This document shows, one piece after another, positions 10,690-22,200 of a stretch of 64,000 nucleotides of DNA. The notes beneath the pieces were generated by a model. The model saw only the letters and a list, made by a program, of their open reading frames with translations, did not search any database and was not told where the DNA came from. The stretch is from Myxocyprinus asiaticus. Taxonomy: Eukaryota > Chordata > Actinopteri > Cypriniformes > Catostomidae. The stretch lies in the NCBI RefSeq assembly GCF_019703515.2, contig NC_059365.1, forward strand, positions 41,808,501 to 41,872,500. Direction: 5' to 3'. Numbering within the stretch: position 1 is the stretch's first letter; every line of letters starts with the position of its first letter. Both the position numbers and the translations under genes were made by a program.

Positions 10690-11145
10690 AGATTAGGGGT
10701 GGAAGTCACAAGATATCTGGCGATACGATATTATATTGATATCTAGATCATGATACAATATAAATTATTTTTGGTGTTTAGCAATTAAAAACTGTGATAT
10801 ATAAAAATATTTTACTCACTGTTTCTCATTCATCTTCAAAGGACTTCAGAGAACTGTTACCAAATCACCAAATGCATTGTTAAATTATTACAAAAGTGCC
10901 TGAATTACAATACTTGTATGTGAACTATTTATTTGTGAACATAAACAATGCTGACCCCCAAATAAGTCTTTTTTTACATTTGACATTGACCTTTTGAACA
11001 AAAATCAGCCTTAAGTGAACATATAAAATATTAAGTCCTGCAGTCCTTGCAATAGTTTAAACAAAAAGCATGCAGCCTTCTGAGAGATGAACGATGTTTT
11101 TTTATGTTCACAGAACATACATTTTATAGTCATATCAAGCCCTAA
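10690..11145. mobile_element. Possible hAT-like non-autonomous element
   Basis: The left end TAGGGGTGGAAGTCAC and the right end ...CAAGCCCTAATC have weak inverted similarity (TAGGG.TGGA against TAGGGCTTGA). The 'gatacgatatt' text just inside the left end is characteristic of fish hAT-derived repeats. No target duplication could be confirmed. Confidence 0.35.
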
Positions 11146-11819
11146 TCAACTTCAGTAAATTAAAACTGAAAGTTAGTGATGCACTGAAATTAAATTTCTT
11201 GGTTGAAACAAAAAATTCTCGCACATACTATGTGTGTGTGTTAACAACAGAGCAGCGCTCATTCACTAAAGCATGCTGTGCATGCAGACTGTATATTTAC
11301 TTATTACAATTTTTTTTGTGATTCACAAAACTATTGTAAGGCCTCGAGAGTCTTTGGATATAATGCACAAGTCATATGGACTTCGTTAATGGTGCTTTTA
11401 TGCTTCTAAAATGTCATATTGGAGCTTGACAGTAACAACCTTCCATGTCACAATAAAATGACCATTAAGAGCGATCACTTCACTTCTGGGGATGTGAACT
11501 TTAATGTAACATAAACAATGCTTTTTCTCCATGTGAGTGTTTCTCTTATCAATAAAGAATACTGTAACAATAAATAAAACAAAATAAAACTGAAATAAAG
11601 TGTAAATTGTGCTGCTACTTTTTTTTTTTTTTTTTTTAGGCTACTGGACCTTTGAGACCTATTTGGACATGACAGTTTGGACATGGAAATGACAAACCAA
11701 AATGTTGCCAAACTCTAGATTTGAAAGAGGAAAGTCGGTTTTGAATAGTCTTTGAATAAAATGATGCGTATCCATTTTTTGGAAAAAAATTTCCCATAAT
11801 CATAAAATTAATGTTCTAT

Positions 11820-12300
11820 CTATCCATTTTCTTTACCGCTTAGTCCATTAGGGTCACAGTGGCAATAGGGAGATCAGAGAGGCCCAGACATCCCTGTCCC
11901 CTGCAACTTCCAACTTCCTTCAGCTCAGCCCAGAGGATCCCCAGCCACTCACAGGCCAACTGGGGGATAATCTCTCCAGCGGGTCCTGGGCTGACCTCGG
12001 GGTCTCGTCCCAGTTGGCCGTGCCTAGAACACCTCCAACAGGAGGCGTGCAGGGGGCATCCTTACCAAATGCCTGAACCACCTCAACTGGCTCCTCTCAG
12101 TGCGGAGGGGTAGCGGCTCTACTCTGAGTTCCTCCTGGATGACCGAACTCCTCACCCTTTCACGGAGAGTCAGTCCCGCCACCCTGTGGAGAAAACTAAT
12201 TTCATCCGCTTGTATCCGTAATGTTATTCTTTTGGTCATTACCCAGATTTCATGACCATAGGTGAGGGTAGGGATGTAGATCGACTGGTAAATAGAGAGC
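11820..12300. repeat. Fragment of a dispersed GC-richer fish retroelement-like repeat
   Basis: The block 'ccgcttagtcc', 'ccccagccactcacaggcca', 'cctagaacacctccaacagg' and 'atgaccataggtgagggtag' belongs to a repeat widespread in teleost genomes that I associate with non-LTR retrotransposons. I cannot name the family. Short open frames on both strands are not continuous with a recognisable RT. Confidence 0.5.
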
Positions 12301-12339
12301 TTTGCCTTATGGCTTAGATTACTTTTATGTTTCTTTTAC

Positions 12340-12536
12340 GTGATTTTTGGAACTATAAAAGGTCTGGTCACCATTCACTTGCATTGTATGGACCTACAGA
12401 GCTGAAATATTCTTCTACAAACCTTAATTTGTGTTCTGCTGAAGAAAGAAAGTCATATACACCTGGGGATGACATGAGGGTGAGTAAATGATTAGAGAAT
12501 TTTCATTTTTGGGTGAACTATCCAGAAAAGCCCTTT
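12340..12536. mobile_element. Right half of a TTAA-type AGGGWTAGTTCACCC element
   Basis: The text 'ccattcacttgcattgtatg', 'cctacagagctgaaatattc', 'gatgacatgagggtgagtaa' and the terminus TTTTCATTTTTGGGTGAACT parallels the right half of the intact copy at 60778-61176. The left half is missing. Confidence 0.75.
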
Positions 12537-13153
12537 ATGAACTTGCCCTTATATTTACAGTGCAATGACATATTAAGCACAGGTCATTTGGTCAATGTTG
12601 CTAGTCTTTCAAACAATATTAATAATAATAACCATAATAAATTATAATATTTATGAAAAAATAGTATCCGAAACACATTTTGAAACTTTAACTACAACTG
12701 CCACCGTTTTAATAAAAATGAGGTCTAATAGATACCTAATAGATTATTTAATATGAAACTATAACATTTTTGTAAAAATACCAGAGTTACTGTTACTACT
12801 GTAAAATCCTGAAACTGTTTCGTAGTAATGATGTGTAATAAAAAAAAGCAAAACTTTATTTTGGCGCATAGCACAGTGCTTTGCTTTTTCCTCCTCAGTG
12901 CTGTTTAGCATGTTGGGGCTGTCTGCTGTTTGAGAGGTTTGACTTGACTTCCTCCATAGTGCTTTAAATTAGAAAATTCTCATTAGAATTAAAATGGGTC
13001 ACATCAGTAATGCGGTCTGCACAATATCAAGGGAAGCCCAGTTGTTGCGCGCTGGTTCCTTTATACTCACGTGAAAACCAAGCTTTAATGGCATTGTGAA
13101 AATATCATGTTGCATATGAAAAGCCTTTAGCGCACATATGATTATCATAAAAT
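12537..13153. other. No gene seen; left flank of DIRS copy A
   Basis: AT-rich sequence without a recognisable exon or element. Confidence 0.4.
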
Positions 13154-13269
13154 TTGACACTAGGGGATCGATCTTGAGAGCCCCAATCACCTTTGCATAA
13201 AATAGAGAAGGCCAATGAGAATTGGCGAGTGGAATTTGCATGCCACTCTCTGCCCCGGACATACAGGTA

Positions 13270-13276
13270 TAAAAGG
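13270..13276 (+). promoter_or_regulatory. TATA-like box in DIRS copy A left repeat
   Basis: TATAAAA lies about 240 bases upstream of the gag relic. The same box is kept at the same place in copies B and C. The role as promoter is inference from position. Confidence 0.5.
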
Positions 13277-13492
13277 AGATGGTGTGCACCACTCATTCAG
13301 ATTTAGCCGAATGCATGCTTGTGTTCGTCCTCTCACCTTTTGCTTACGCTGCTGGATTTTACGGCGCATATCAGCAGACACCCTCGCACTGTCGCGTGTT
13401 ATGTTTCCCCTGGGTGCTTCGGCGGCTGAGTCCATGGGTGCTAAAAGAGTATATTCAAAAGAGTATATTTCCTTCTAAAAGAGCTTGCGCAA

Positions 13493-13735
13493 ATGCTTGC
13501 CGTCTTTTTAAAGATGTCCTTCCACGTTTGCGCTACTGGATGTGGTTGTTATCTCTCCCCTCCGGACAGCCATGAAATCTGCCTCGAGTGCTTGGTGCCC
13601 CAGCATGCCGAGGCAGCTTTCGTGGAAGGGACATGTTCTCATGCCCATCAGAACGTTGCGGTCGTGGCTTACTTCCTTCTTTATGAAGCAAGGAGCCACA
13701 GTGGCTGCTCCCCAACCTGGTCCACCCTGGGCTGA
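13493..13735 (+). pseudogene. DIRS gag-like N-terminal relic (copy A)
   Basis: The frame contains CATGCGCYLSPPDSHEICLE followed by Cys and HAEAAFVEGTC: a Cys/His-rich pattern (C-x3-C-x-C ... C-x2-C ... H) at the N-terminus of the ORF1 product in this element family. The equivalent sequence opens copy B (from 42917). The frame is lost after about 80 codons and most of gag is deleted before the RT begins near 13940. It is non-functional. Confidence 0.65.
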
Positions 13736-13895
13736 TGCTCAGCCGGCCGGGTCGACAAGCACCGCGGGCCATCTGGATGATGGACATGGGAGCATTTCAG
13801 CCGGCTCAGCCCTGTGGACCTCCCATCCCCCAGCATGCTCGTTCTATCCGGAAGAGCTGTCGAGCGATACAGGCGCATCATCGTAGCATCGGAAG

Positions 13896-14665
13896 GTGGG
13901 CTTCTGCTATCAGAAGCAGACAAATCTTCTGAGCTCCAGCCCCTCATGGTGGCTCATTAGGACGATTCGCCTCGGCTACGTGTTCCAGTTCGCCAGACGC
14001 CCGCCCAGGTTCAGTGGCATCCTCTCCACTACGGTGTGGGGTGAGGGTGCCTCCATCCACCGGGTGGAGGTTGCCACCCTTCTGGCAAAGGGAGCATTAG
14101 AGCCCGTCCCCGTAGCCGAGTTACGCGATGGCTTTTACAGCCCTTATTTTATCGTGCCCAAGAGAGGGGGAGGGTTGCGCCCAATCTTTGATCTGCATGC
14201 CTTGAACAAAGCCTTACAGGAGTTAGTACGACTTCAGGATTGGTTCGCGGCCATCGATCTGAAGGACGCATACTTTTACGTACCAATCCTTCCTCGACAC
14301 AGACTCTTTCTTTGGTTTGCCTTCGAGGGATGAGCATACCAGTACAAGGTCCTCCCCTTCGGACTGTCCCTGTCCCCTTGTGTCTTTACCAAGGTCGCAG
14401 AGGCTGCCCTGGTCCCACTGAGGGAGAAGGGTATACGCATTCTCAATTATCTCGACGACTGGCTAATCTTAGCTCACTCGCGAGACCTATTGTGTGCACA
14501 CAGAGACCTCGTGCTTCAGCACCTCGACCGACTCAGGCTGCAGGTCAACTGGGAGAAGAGCAAGCTCTCCCCTGTGTGGAGCATCTCTTTTCTTGGTATG
14601 GAGTTGGACTCGGTCACTCTAAAGGCACGTCTTACGACATCTGTTCCTCAGCATAAATCTGAATG
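13896..14665 (+). pseudogene. DIRS reverse transcriptase relic (copy A)
   Basis: In one frame the sequence reads the DIRS RT fingers and palm: GFYSPYFIVPKRGGGLRPIF, then DWFAAIDLKDAYFYVPI (first catalytic Asp block) and LWFAFEG. An in-frame TGA follows at 14331-14333. The same frame continues with KVLPFGLSLSP, then the catalytic box as NYLDDWLILAHS and EKSKLSPV. About 20 residues are missing between ALNKAL and the QDWF block compared with copies B and C. After 14640 the frame runs into the right terminal repeat. RT would copy the element's RNA; this copy cannot. Confidence 0.88.
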
Positions 14666-15062
14666 AGTGGTGCACGCCATCTCCTTTTATACCCGTATGT
14701 CCGGGCCGAAAAGTGGCATGCAAATTCCACTCACCAATTCTCATTGGCCTTTTCTATTTTAAGCAAAGGTGCTTGGGGCTCTCAAGATCGAACCCCTAGT
14801 GTCACTATATCGACACAATGTCTCGTTCCCTCCATCTGGGAACAGAGGTTACATCAGTAACCAAGATGTTTGTAGCTCTAAATTTCACTTGGGCGGCCAC
14901 CAAAAAAGTTTACATTGGAAAACTATGGCATTTTCTTTCCCTGCTGTCCGCAACCCACCAGCTGATAATGTTAAGGTCAAGGTCAATTTATTTATAAAGC
15001 ACATTTAAAAACAACAATTGTATACCAAAGTGCTGTACATAAACACTGCCTTAGACCGTTAT

Positions 15063-15303
15063 TCTGATTCATACGATATTTTGGATGCATCATCTAGAGA
15101 CTCTCATTAAAAAAATCGATCAAAAGAATTTTGATTTGTCAAATCATTTAAAAGATATAAGGCAATATTTTTTTCTTTTTTTTTTACCTTGGTCAAAATT
15201 CACTTATCAGCCTATATCTTCTGAACAATTTGACAAATCAAAATTCTTTTGATTTTTTTTGTCATGAAGGTCTCTAGATAGAAAATTTTGTGTGAATCAG
15301 TTT
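15063..15303. repeat. Foldback repeat: ~95-bp imperfect inverted arms
   Basis: The left arm (about 15063-15164) and right arm (about 15208-15303) are inverted complements. Shared blocks are CTGATTCA, ATCTAGAGA, ATCAAAAGAATTTTGATTTG, TCAAAT and AGATATA. The loop is about 45 bases. No coding potential. It could be a hairpin MITE or the product of a foldback duplication. Confidence 0.8.
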
Positions 15304-15398
15304 TTTCCCTTGACTAAGTGAATCAGAGGAAACAAAGAATTTTGTTCCTTTCCCATATGGTTGTGGAGATATTAGCGAAAATGCAAAAGTATTTATTA

Positions 15399-15852
15399 TT
15401 ATAAGGGGGCCTGGGTAGCTCAGCAAGTAAAGACGCTGACTACCACACCTGGAGTCGCAAGTTCAAATCCAGGACTCCAGTCAGGTTTCCTAAGCAACCA
15501 ATTAACCAGGTTGCTAGGGTGGGTAGAGTCACATTGGGTTAACCTCCTCGTGGTCGCTATAATGTGGTACTTGCTCTAAGTGGGACGCGTGGTGAGTTGT
15601 GCGTGGTTGCCACGGAGAATAGTGTGACATGCCTCCACACGTGCTAGGTCTCTGCGGTAATGGGCTCAACAAGCCACGTGATAAGATGCACAGATTGACT
15701 GTCTCAGATGCAGAGGCAACTGAGATTCGTCCTCCACCACCCAGATTGAGGCGAGTCACTACACTACCATGAGGACTTAAAGCACATTGGGAATTGGGCA
15801 TGCCAAATTGGGGAGAAATGGGGAGAAAATCCATAAAACAAACAAAAAAAAT
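15399..15852 (+). mobile_element. tRNA-derived SINE, full-length, 10-bp TSD
   Basis: The 5' head is tRNA-like: TGGGTAGCTCAGCAAGTAAA (A-box region) and GTTCAAATCC (B-box region). A GC-richer body follows, and the 3' tail reads 'ccaaattggggagaaat' into an A-rich stretch. GTATTTATTA occurs at 15389-15398 and 15853-15862, a perfect 10-bp target duplication. Five other copies of the family are in the window. Confidence 0.9.
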
Positions 15853-15862
15853 GTATTTATTA

Positions 15863-17825
15863 GAGCATCACCTATTTGGGACCATTCTGCCAAATATGGT
15901 GTCTCTAGGATTTATAGGTTTTGCTGCCGAGACACTTTTAGGGAAGAAAAGACGAGCGTCCCCACCCCAGAGTGTGCATCAGCCAGGTGCAGTTTCAATC
16001 TCTCTCCCTTAGATCAGGACACTTTGTGCAACTCATAGAAGAGGCGCTGATCACACAGAGAAATAACAGTTTTGGATTTTGTAGTTATTTACATGATCTG
16101 CTTCCATATTATTAGAACTTTAATAAATTACAAATATAACTGCATTTAAGATGTAACGCCAGGGTGTTTCCTTTAAAGACGCTCGACACGCAAGTTTTGC
16201 TTCAGCCAAGCGGCAGCTCCGGCTCCACTTATTCCACAACGAAAATGCTTCTGTATTTACTTATTTTGTATTTTTGCATTATAATTCCCTCATACTTTGC
16301 GATCTACATCACCTGAAGCAGTGAAAGTTTAGAGTGCATCAGGACTGTGAGCTGTGTGATTCTTCCTCTCCTTGGTCAGGCGCGAGCTGCAGTGCTGTTC
16401 TCGCACATCATCATGTATAATGTGATCTCAAGTTATGTTAAATGAGATCAAACGACTATTCAACAACGAACATTTATGTATTTTTTTTTTTTTATTGCCA
16501 ACGTTGCCGATAACGTCGACAAATCGTTTCAGCCCTAGCTTAAACACAATGCTATAACAGAATCTCTATGATAGATTCATAACCACAATCTGAGGACCAC
16601 TCTCACTGTTTAGCTGTAGATTTTTTAGGCAATCCGTTAAGCTCTTTTCTCCTCTGCTCCTGCTCAGCACTTAGCATTTGTCTCAGTTGACTTGTCCGCC
16701 ATGCTTTTTTGCTTCTGTGAAACGCTCGTTGAAACGACTCCAAAAAGCCCTGACAGAAAAAAATTAATTATGATGAATTGCTTATAAATGTGCAAATATT
16801 CATTTACATATAAATTTGACAGAAACTTAATGCTGCATGCAAATACAAAATGTAAATGTATTTTTCATTGATCAGCGATCTTTCTTGATAAATAAAACTG
16901 GTAAGTAATCAGGAAGCCGCAGCTTGGTGGTAAAAGTGATTAATTAGAAAGCAAACATGCATGTGTGGTTTTTATTGTGTGACACAAGTCATCAGTATAA
17001 ACATTGACTCCAGCTCAACTCATAAACTACTGATGCTAATAAGGTGGGTTGTTTGATCACTTATGACCCAAACCATAGGGAAGAAAAATCTCAAATAATA
17101 TATATATATTTTTTTCTCCTGAGGAAAAGTGTCTCCTCTAGAGTTTCAGAAGGGATCTCAACAATGTTTCAAATGGTCCTCATATTTTCCAAGGTACTAA
17201 ATTCTACATTCAAAAGTCAGAGCTTTCAGTATGAATTCAAACATTCATCCAACATCAAATGGTCTGAGCTATGCTATCCACATTATACGTATAAGTGTTT
17301 ATGGTTAGGGATTGAAACAAACCCCTAATCTTAAATTCTAAACTTCAGTGCATAACTTCTCCCACATCACTTGTCCCAACACACTAGCATCATAGTGGCA
17401 AGTTTTGCCATTTTTTTTTCTTCTATTTTTATTTATTCTGTAGGAGTAACATCAGACAAAGTTTATGAAAAAAAAAAAAGCCTAACTGAAAACTGATACA
17501 ACTAGTGAGCTTTAAAAGAGCAACTTATGAGCAATAGAATCATTTTACAATTGCTGTGACAGATTCCATTATTCACTTTTAGATAAAAAAATTAAAAAAA
17601 ATAAACTGTAAAGTACACAATTTCTATGGAAAATCATATCTGTTTTAAAACACTTTTATCTGTAACCTGGAATAGCACAGCAATGCAACTATATGATAGG
17701 TTCTTTGACTTGTAGTTGGATAGCCAATCAATTTGTGTCTCTCTCTTTGTCTAACATTTAAATTGCTCAATTTTGCAGATAAGCAGGTTTCATTGCAGCG
17801 TGCTGCGAGAGTTTTTTATCTGAAA
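15863..17825. other. No gene seen
   Basis: Mostly AT-rich. The stretch ending near 16548 ('gtcgacaaatcgtttcagcc') resembles the end of a hAT-type element, but its other end was not found. A 94-codon frame at 17044-17328 has no recognisable domain. Confidence 0.4.
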
Positions 17826-17876
17826 ATGTTATTAACTCTGCTGGTTGCTGGGGCTTTTCTTCTATCAGTTTGCATG
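17826..17876 (+). CDS. Candidate first coding exon with signal-peptide-like sequence
   Basis: An ATG with A at -3 opens 17 codons reading MLLTLLVAGAFLLSVCM, a short hydrophobic stretch like a signal peptide. It is followed directly by GTAATG, a usable splice donor in phase 0. Upstream is a TATA-like 'catttaaatt' about 70 bases before the ATG. If real, the Ty3/Gypsy element at 18356 sits in the first intron. I could not identify downstream exons or the protein, so this is a weak candidate; chance occurrence is quite possible. Confidence 0.25.
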
Positions 17877-18355
17877 GTAATGTTTGCTTTTGGTCATGAC
17901 ACATAGAAGCATGTCTTTAACAAGGTAAATCATAGTCAAATAAGGCAGTGGCAAGGGCGTAGGTTTGGCCTGAACATTGGGGTTGCAGCGTAAAGCATTT
18001 ACCCATGTTTCCATTGATCATGGTATACATATTGGGGGGATGTACTTGCTTGTTTTGATTGTTGGGGGGTTACCTCCCCCTCACCCCCCTGAATCTACTC
18101 CCCTGGGCAGTGGCACACATCGCTATCTTAAATCATTAGATTAAATAAATCCACCCATAGCTAGTCACTAAGTCACTAGTTAAATAAGCTCTGGCCTTTC
18201 AAGGTCCAGGTACACATTATGAGTTTGATCACTAGCCATTCAGCAAACAGGCCCAGGCACACATAGATTTATAACTAGCTAGCATACACTCTGTGCATAT
18301 GGCTCTTCAGAGCAGCAGCAGTACACAAGTCTTGGCAATAGATCTGCTTGGTTGG

Positions 18356-18885
18356 TGTCACGGAGAGAAATCTCAGAGGCAGAGGGTTGGACTCAATCAC
18401 GGGTTTTGTTGATAAAGGGAATGGGTGAAAGGTGAATTAAACATGTGAGGTAATCCAAACACTGGTATGGCACAAACAGCAGGTGAGTAAACTTCAAACA
18501 GGGTATTGTGACAATAAACAGATGAACAGAACACTCATAACAGTCTTTTGGTCTTTGTAGGATATGTTGCAACACAGAGGAATAGATACGTCGCTGGAGG
18601 AATACACGGAGGATAAAACAAGCAGTAATCTTGTGCACAGGAAAGAAAAGACAAGGTAAGTATTTCAACAGGTAAGTATAGAAGGGCTAGGGAGTCCATA
18701 GTCTTTGTGAGAACATTGACTAGAACAGACAGTGACTGAGAGTGTGAGCGGGGTATATATGCAGTCCATGTTTGGCATTCTGATGACATGCAGGTGCGGG
18801 TAATTAAAACTCAGGGGAGAGTGAGCGCAGTGCCGGCAGTGAGGGAGAGGGAGAGGGAGAGAGAGAGCCCGGTGGATCCGTGACA
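18356..18885 (-). repeat. 3' LTR of the Ty3/Gypsy element
   Basis: It starts TGTCACGG and ends GTGGATCCGTGACA on the plus strand. It contains a TATATATGC box near 18751, readable on the minus strand as CATATATACC. The paired 5' LTR at 23091-23614 has the same ends. Confidence 0.93.
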
Positions 18886-19220
18886 GTACCCCCCTTCAGG
18901 GACCGCTCCTGAGAGCCGGAGCCTCCGATGTTGGGGCCGACCTCGTCCACACAGAGCTGGGCGAGTGGGATTCTCAGTGTGAAAGGTGGTAAGGTTGGAT
19001 CCAGGATGTCATCTCGGGTAACCCAGGACCTCTCCTCAGGACAATACCCTTCCCAGTCCACCAGGTACTCAAGATGTCCTCTCCAACGTTGGGAGTCTAG
19101 GATGGCTTGAACCTTGTAAACCGAACTATCCTCCAGGAGTAAAGACTGAGGGGGTTCCTCAGACAGAGACAGAGAAGGATAATGAGGTTTGAGGAGGGAG
19201 ATGTGGAAGGTTGGGTTCAT
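18804..19220 (-). pseudogene. Integrase C-terminal end with chromodomain
   Basis: Minus-strand open frame of about 138 codons. It begins with [12 protein letters not shown], the usual pre-chromodomain motif of vertebrate Ty3/Gypsy integrases. A chromodomain follows: [11 protein letters not shown], then [15 protein letters not shown], with its aromatic residues and the W-E-G-Y turn in place. Chromodomains of this kind can steer integration to particular chromatin. The frame runs on into the 3' LTR, and its upstream junction with the catalytic core is broken by stops. Confidence 0.9.
18886..18900 (-). promoter_or_regulatory. Polypurine tract next to the 3' LTR
   Basis: On the minus strand the internal region ends GAAGGGGGGTAC immediately before the 3' LTR start TGTCACGG. 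A G-rich purine run at this exact place is the expected plus-strand primer of LTR retroelements. Confidence 0.75.
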
Positions 19221-19787
19221 TCTGTAGTGAGGGGGCAGTTGTAATCAGTATGTGACTGCATTTACTTGGTGGAGTATAGTGAAAGGACCAATTTATATGG
19301 GACTTAGCTTTCAACAGGGCAGCCGGAGCCTGACGTCCCTGGTTGAGAGCCAGACCTTCTGCCCAGGATGGTAGGTAGGTGTCTCAGATCTCCTTGCGTT
19401 GGCCTGGCTCTTCTGGTGCCGGACTGCCCATTGGAGATGAACATGCGCTGAGTCCCAGACCCTCTCGCTCCCCTCGAACCAGAGGCTCACAGCTGGAATG
19501 TCAGAAGGGTCTCCTAACCATGGAAACAGGGGAGGTTGGAAACCGAGTGCACACTGGAACGGGGTGAGTCCGGTGGCTGGTTGATGAAGGGAGTTCTGGG
19601 TGTACTCGGCCCAGGGAAGGAAACAGTTCCAGCTGTCCTGGTGGTTGTGGCAGTAGGTCCGCAGGAAGCGGCCAATCTCTTGGATCTTTCACTCTGTCTG
19701 CCCGTTAGACTGCGGTTGATATCCAGAGGTTAAACTTACTGACACACCCAGGAGGGAGAAAAAGGACCTCCATACCCACTAGATGAA
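19221..19787 (-). pseudogene. Ty3/Gypsy integrase region between catalytic core and chromodomain, broken
   Basis: Located between the integrase core and the chromodomain segment, this stretch is the degraded remainder of integrase. A stop codon follows DRGP (core second Asp) at about 19787, and several frames are needed to follow the family. It also includes the only minus-strand reading that could carry the third catalytic residue, but I could not place that residue with certainty. Confidence 0.6.
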
Positions 19788-20487
19788 TTAGGGACCACGA
19801 TCAGACACAATGTCTTCTGGGAGACCGTAGTTCCAGAAGACATGATGGAATAAAGCTTCCGCAGTTTCCAGCGCCGTGGGGAGGCCCTTCATGGGAACTA
19901 GACAACATGCCTTGGAGAATCTGTCAACAGTGACAAGGACACAGGTGAAAGAATCTGATGCTGGTAAGTCAGTTATAAAGTCCACCCCCAGGTGTGACCA
20001 GGGGCATTGAGGTACGGGCAGAGGAAGGAGCTTACCAGATGGAAGATGGCGTGGAGATTTCGCGATGGCACATTCTGGGCAGCCTTGGATGTATTGCTGT
20101 ACTTCCAGGGACAACAGGGCCACCAGTATCGATCTGGAGATGCGAGAGGGTTTGATGGTAGCCAGGATGACCAGAGCCCAAGGAGTAGTGGACGGAAGTG
20201 ATGAGGGAGGTCCGAATGCGTGAGGGGATGAATTTGCATCCCTTGGGGTATCCCAGAGGAGCTGGTTCTTCTTGGGTGGCCTCTTCAATTTGGTCATCCA
20301 GGGCCCACTGGGTAGGACGGATGATTAATCCGGGAGGTAGAACAGACTCAGGTGCTCCTGTGGGAGGTTCCACAGCGTGTAGTCGGGATAAAGTATCCGC
20401 CTTGGTGTTATTGGACCCTGGATAATAAGAGACAGTGAAGTTAAACCGAGTGAAGAACAGGGCCCACCGGGCCTGGTGGGGGTTCAA
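19788..20487 (-). pseudogene. Ty3/Gypsy RNase H end and integrase zinc/catalytic region
   Basis: The right part (about 20380-20487) reads NPHQARWALFFTRFNFTVSY then NTKADTLSRL, the end of the RNase H/connection domain. Further along is GHPGYHQTL, part of the integrase HHCC zinc region. After a frameshift, frame 19788-20297 gives CPECAIAKS and the catalytic core with the first Asp in GVDFITDLP and the second in VSDRGP. At least one frameshift and one stop interrupt the chain. Integrase would insert the DNA copy into the genome. Confidence 0.88.
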
Positions 20488-21738
20488 TCATTTCGCTTCT
20501 CTCAGGTACTTAAGGTTGCGATGATCCATGATGACCAGAAATAGATGACGAGATCCCTCCAGCCAATGGCGCCACTCCTCCAGCGCCAGCTTGATGGCGA
20601 GTAGCTCCCGGTTGCCAATGTCGTAATTCTGCTCTGCCGGGGTTAGCTTTCACGAGAAGAAGGCAATGGGTGAAGCTTGGGAGGATCCCCCTGCCGTTGG
20701 GATAGTACAGCTCCAACATCTGAGGTAAAGGCGTCTACTTCCACAACGAACGGTCTCTCCGGGTTGGGATGAACTAAGATGAGAGCTGTCTTGAAAGCTT
20801 ACTTCAGGTGTTGAAAAGCCTCCGAGGTGGGTTTGTTCCAGGACAGGGACTTGGGCTTAGATTTGAGAAGAGATTTTAAGGGTGCAGACATGAAACTGTA
20901 ATTACATGTGAAGTGTCGGTAAAAGTTTGCAAAACCTAGGAATCTCTGAAGCTCCTTTATTGTGGTGGGTTTGGGCCAGGATTGAACTGCACTAACCTTC
21001 CCCTGGTCCATTTCCACTCCTCTTGGACTGATGATGTATCCGAGGAACTGAATTGATGGTCGATGAAATTCGCACTTTTCTAATTTCAGATACAGTTGGT
21101 GTTCTCTAAGCTTTTCCAGTACGGACACTACATGTTGACAATGGTCGGTCTCATTCCGGGAGTAGATGAGGATGTCATCGATGTAGACTGACGAATCGGT
21201 GGAGATACTCCTGGAACACCTCGTTCATAAAACTCTGGAATACCGAGGGGGCGTTGGCCAGGCCATATGGCATGACCCGATATTCATAGTGGCCTGTTGG
21301 TGTCATGAAGGCCACCTTCCTCTCGTCCCCCCCCCTTACGGATACGAACGAGGTTGTAGGCACTATTTAGTTCAAGCTTAGAGAACACGGTGGCTCTTCT
21401 CAGGATTTCTAGCGCCTCTAGGACCAGGGAAGGGGATACCAGAATTTTACGGAGACTGCGTTGAGAGCACGATAGTTGATACATGGCCATAAGCCTCCAT
21501 CCTTTTTGGCCACGAAGAAGAAGCTGGAAGTGGCAGGGGAAGTGGAAGGGAGGATGTAACCTTGTTTAAGCGCCTCATTGACGTACTCCAACATGGCCTT
21601 TTGTTCCGGAAGTGAGAGTGGATAAATCCGTCCCCTGGGCAATGGTGCTCCTGGCATCATGGTCAATGGCACAGTCCCATGGTGGATGAGGTGGTAAGGT
21701 GGCTGCTCGTTGTGGACTGAAGACATCTTGGTATGCAC
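20488..21738 (-). pseudogene. Ty3/Gypsy reverse transcriptase and RNase H, broken
   Basis: From the right: [20 protein letters not shown], then [20 protein letters not shown] (frame 21418-21738), a frameshift, then [20 protein letters not shown] (21175-21363). The catalytic YIDD block lies at about 21160-21180, encoded across a frame break. [19 protein letters not shown] and [12 protein letters not shown] follow in frame 20799-21128. The RNase H region lies around 20510-20790 and is also broken. Motif order and content are those of a chromovirus pol. Multiple frameshifts make it inactive. Confidence 0.92.
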
Positions 21739-21774
21739 GATATTCCTGGGGCACGTCTATCTGAAGCTCACTCG

Positions 21775-22200
21775 GAGGGCTCTCTATAGAGGTGGCACAC
21801 ACAGGCATGGATGTGTGGGGACCAGTAGGATGGGGAAGTCATAAACATCCATGGAAACACACTTCACCCCATGCCAAAACCTCTCCGGTAGTGCAAGAGT
21901 GCTGCGGGGAGTGTTGTTGTAACAGTGGATGCCCCAGGATGATATCGGCAGTGGAGCCCTCCAGAATCAGAAGAGAGATGTCCTCAAAGTGCATACAACC
22001 CACTCGAAGTGTCACAGGCGGGGTTCGATGAGTGATGAGTCCCTTTGCCAGAAGTTTTCTGATTACTGAATGGACGAGGATTGGGAGGAGCATTTTATTG
22101 TCAGGAGTTGTTCAGAGATGAAGCTGCCTGCCGCCCCGGAGTCAATAAGGGCCTTGACTGAGAGAGAGACATGTGGACAAATCACTGAGAACATAGTAGA
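21775..22200 (-). pseudogene. Ty3/Gypsy aspartic protease region, broken
   Basis: Minus-strand reading gives ALIDSGAAGSFISEQLL near 22120-22170, with the Asp-Ser-Gly catalytic triad of retroelement proteases. After a frameshift at about 22080 comes SLLILEGSTADIILGHPLL, the 'ILG' flap/second motif. In this family the protease is fused between gag and RT and would cut the polyprotein. Confidence 0.85.

Larger units (their letters stand above)
13154..14870 (+). mobile_element. DIRS-like retroelement copy A, internally deleted
   Basis: The left side retains part of the terminal inverted repeat (from 'gacactagggg' at 13155, through 'ggtataaaaggaga' to 'cactcattcagattt'). The right side is its inverted counterpart (about 14658-14867, 'aatctgaatgagtgg' to 'cagtaaccaagat'), with GTT at 14868-14870. 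Between them are a gag N-terminal relic and part of the RT. The RT runs straight into the right inverted repeat, so RNase H, recombinase and internal complementary region are deleted. The extreme left end (about 50 bases, present in copies B and C) is also missing. Confidence 0.9.

Noticed and set aside
15411..15481. A functional tRNA gene
   Set aside because: The A- and B-box-like sequences belong to a SINE head followed by a SINE body, tail and target duplication; the cloverleaf is not complete.
19379..20425. Plus-strand reading frames through the Gypsy integrase region
   Set aside because: They are antisense shadows; all retroelement motifs read on the minus strand.
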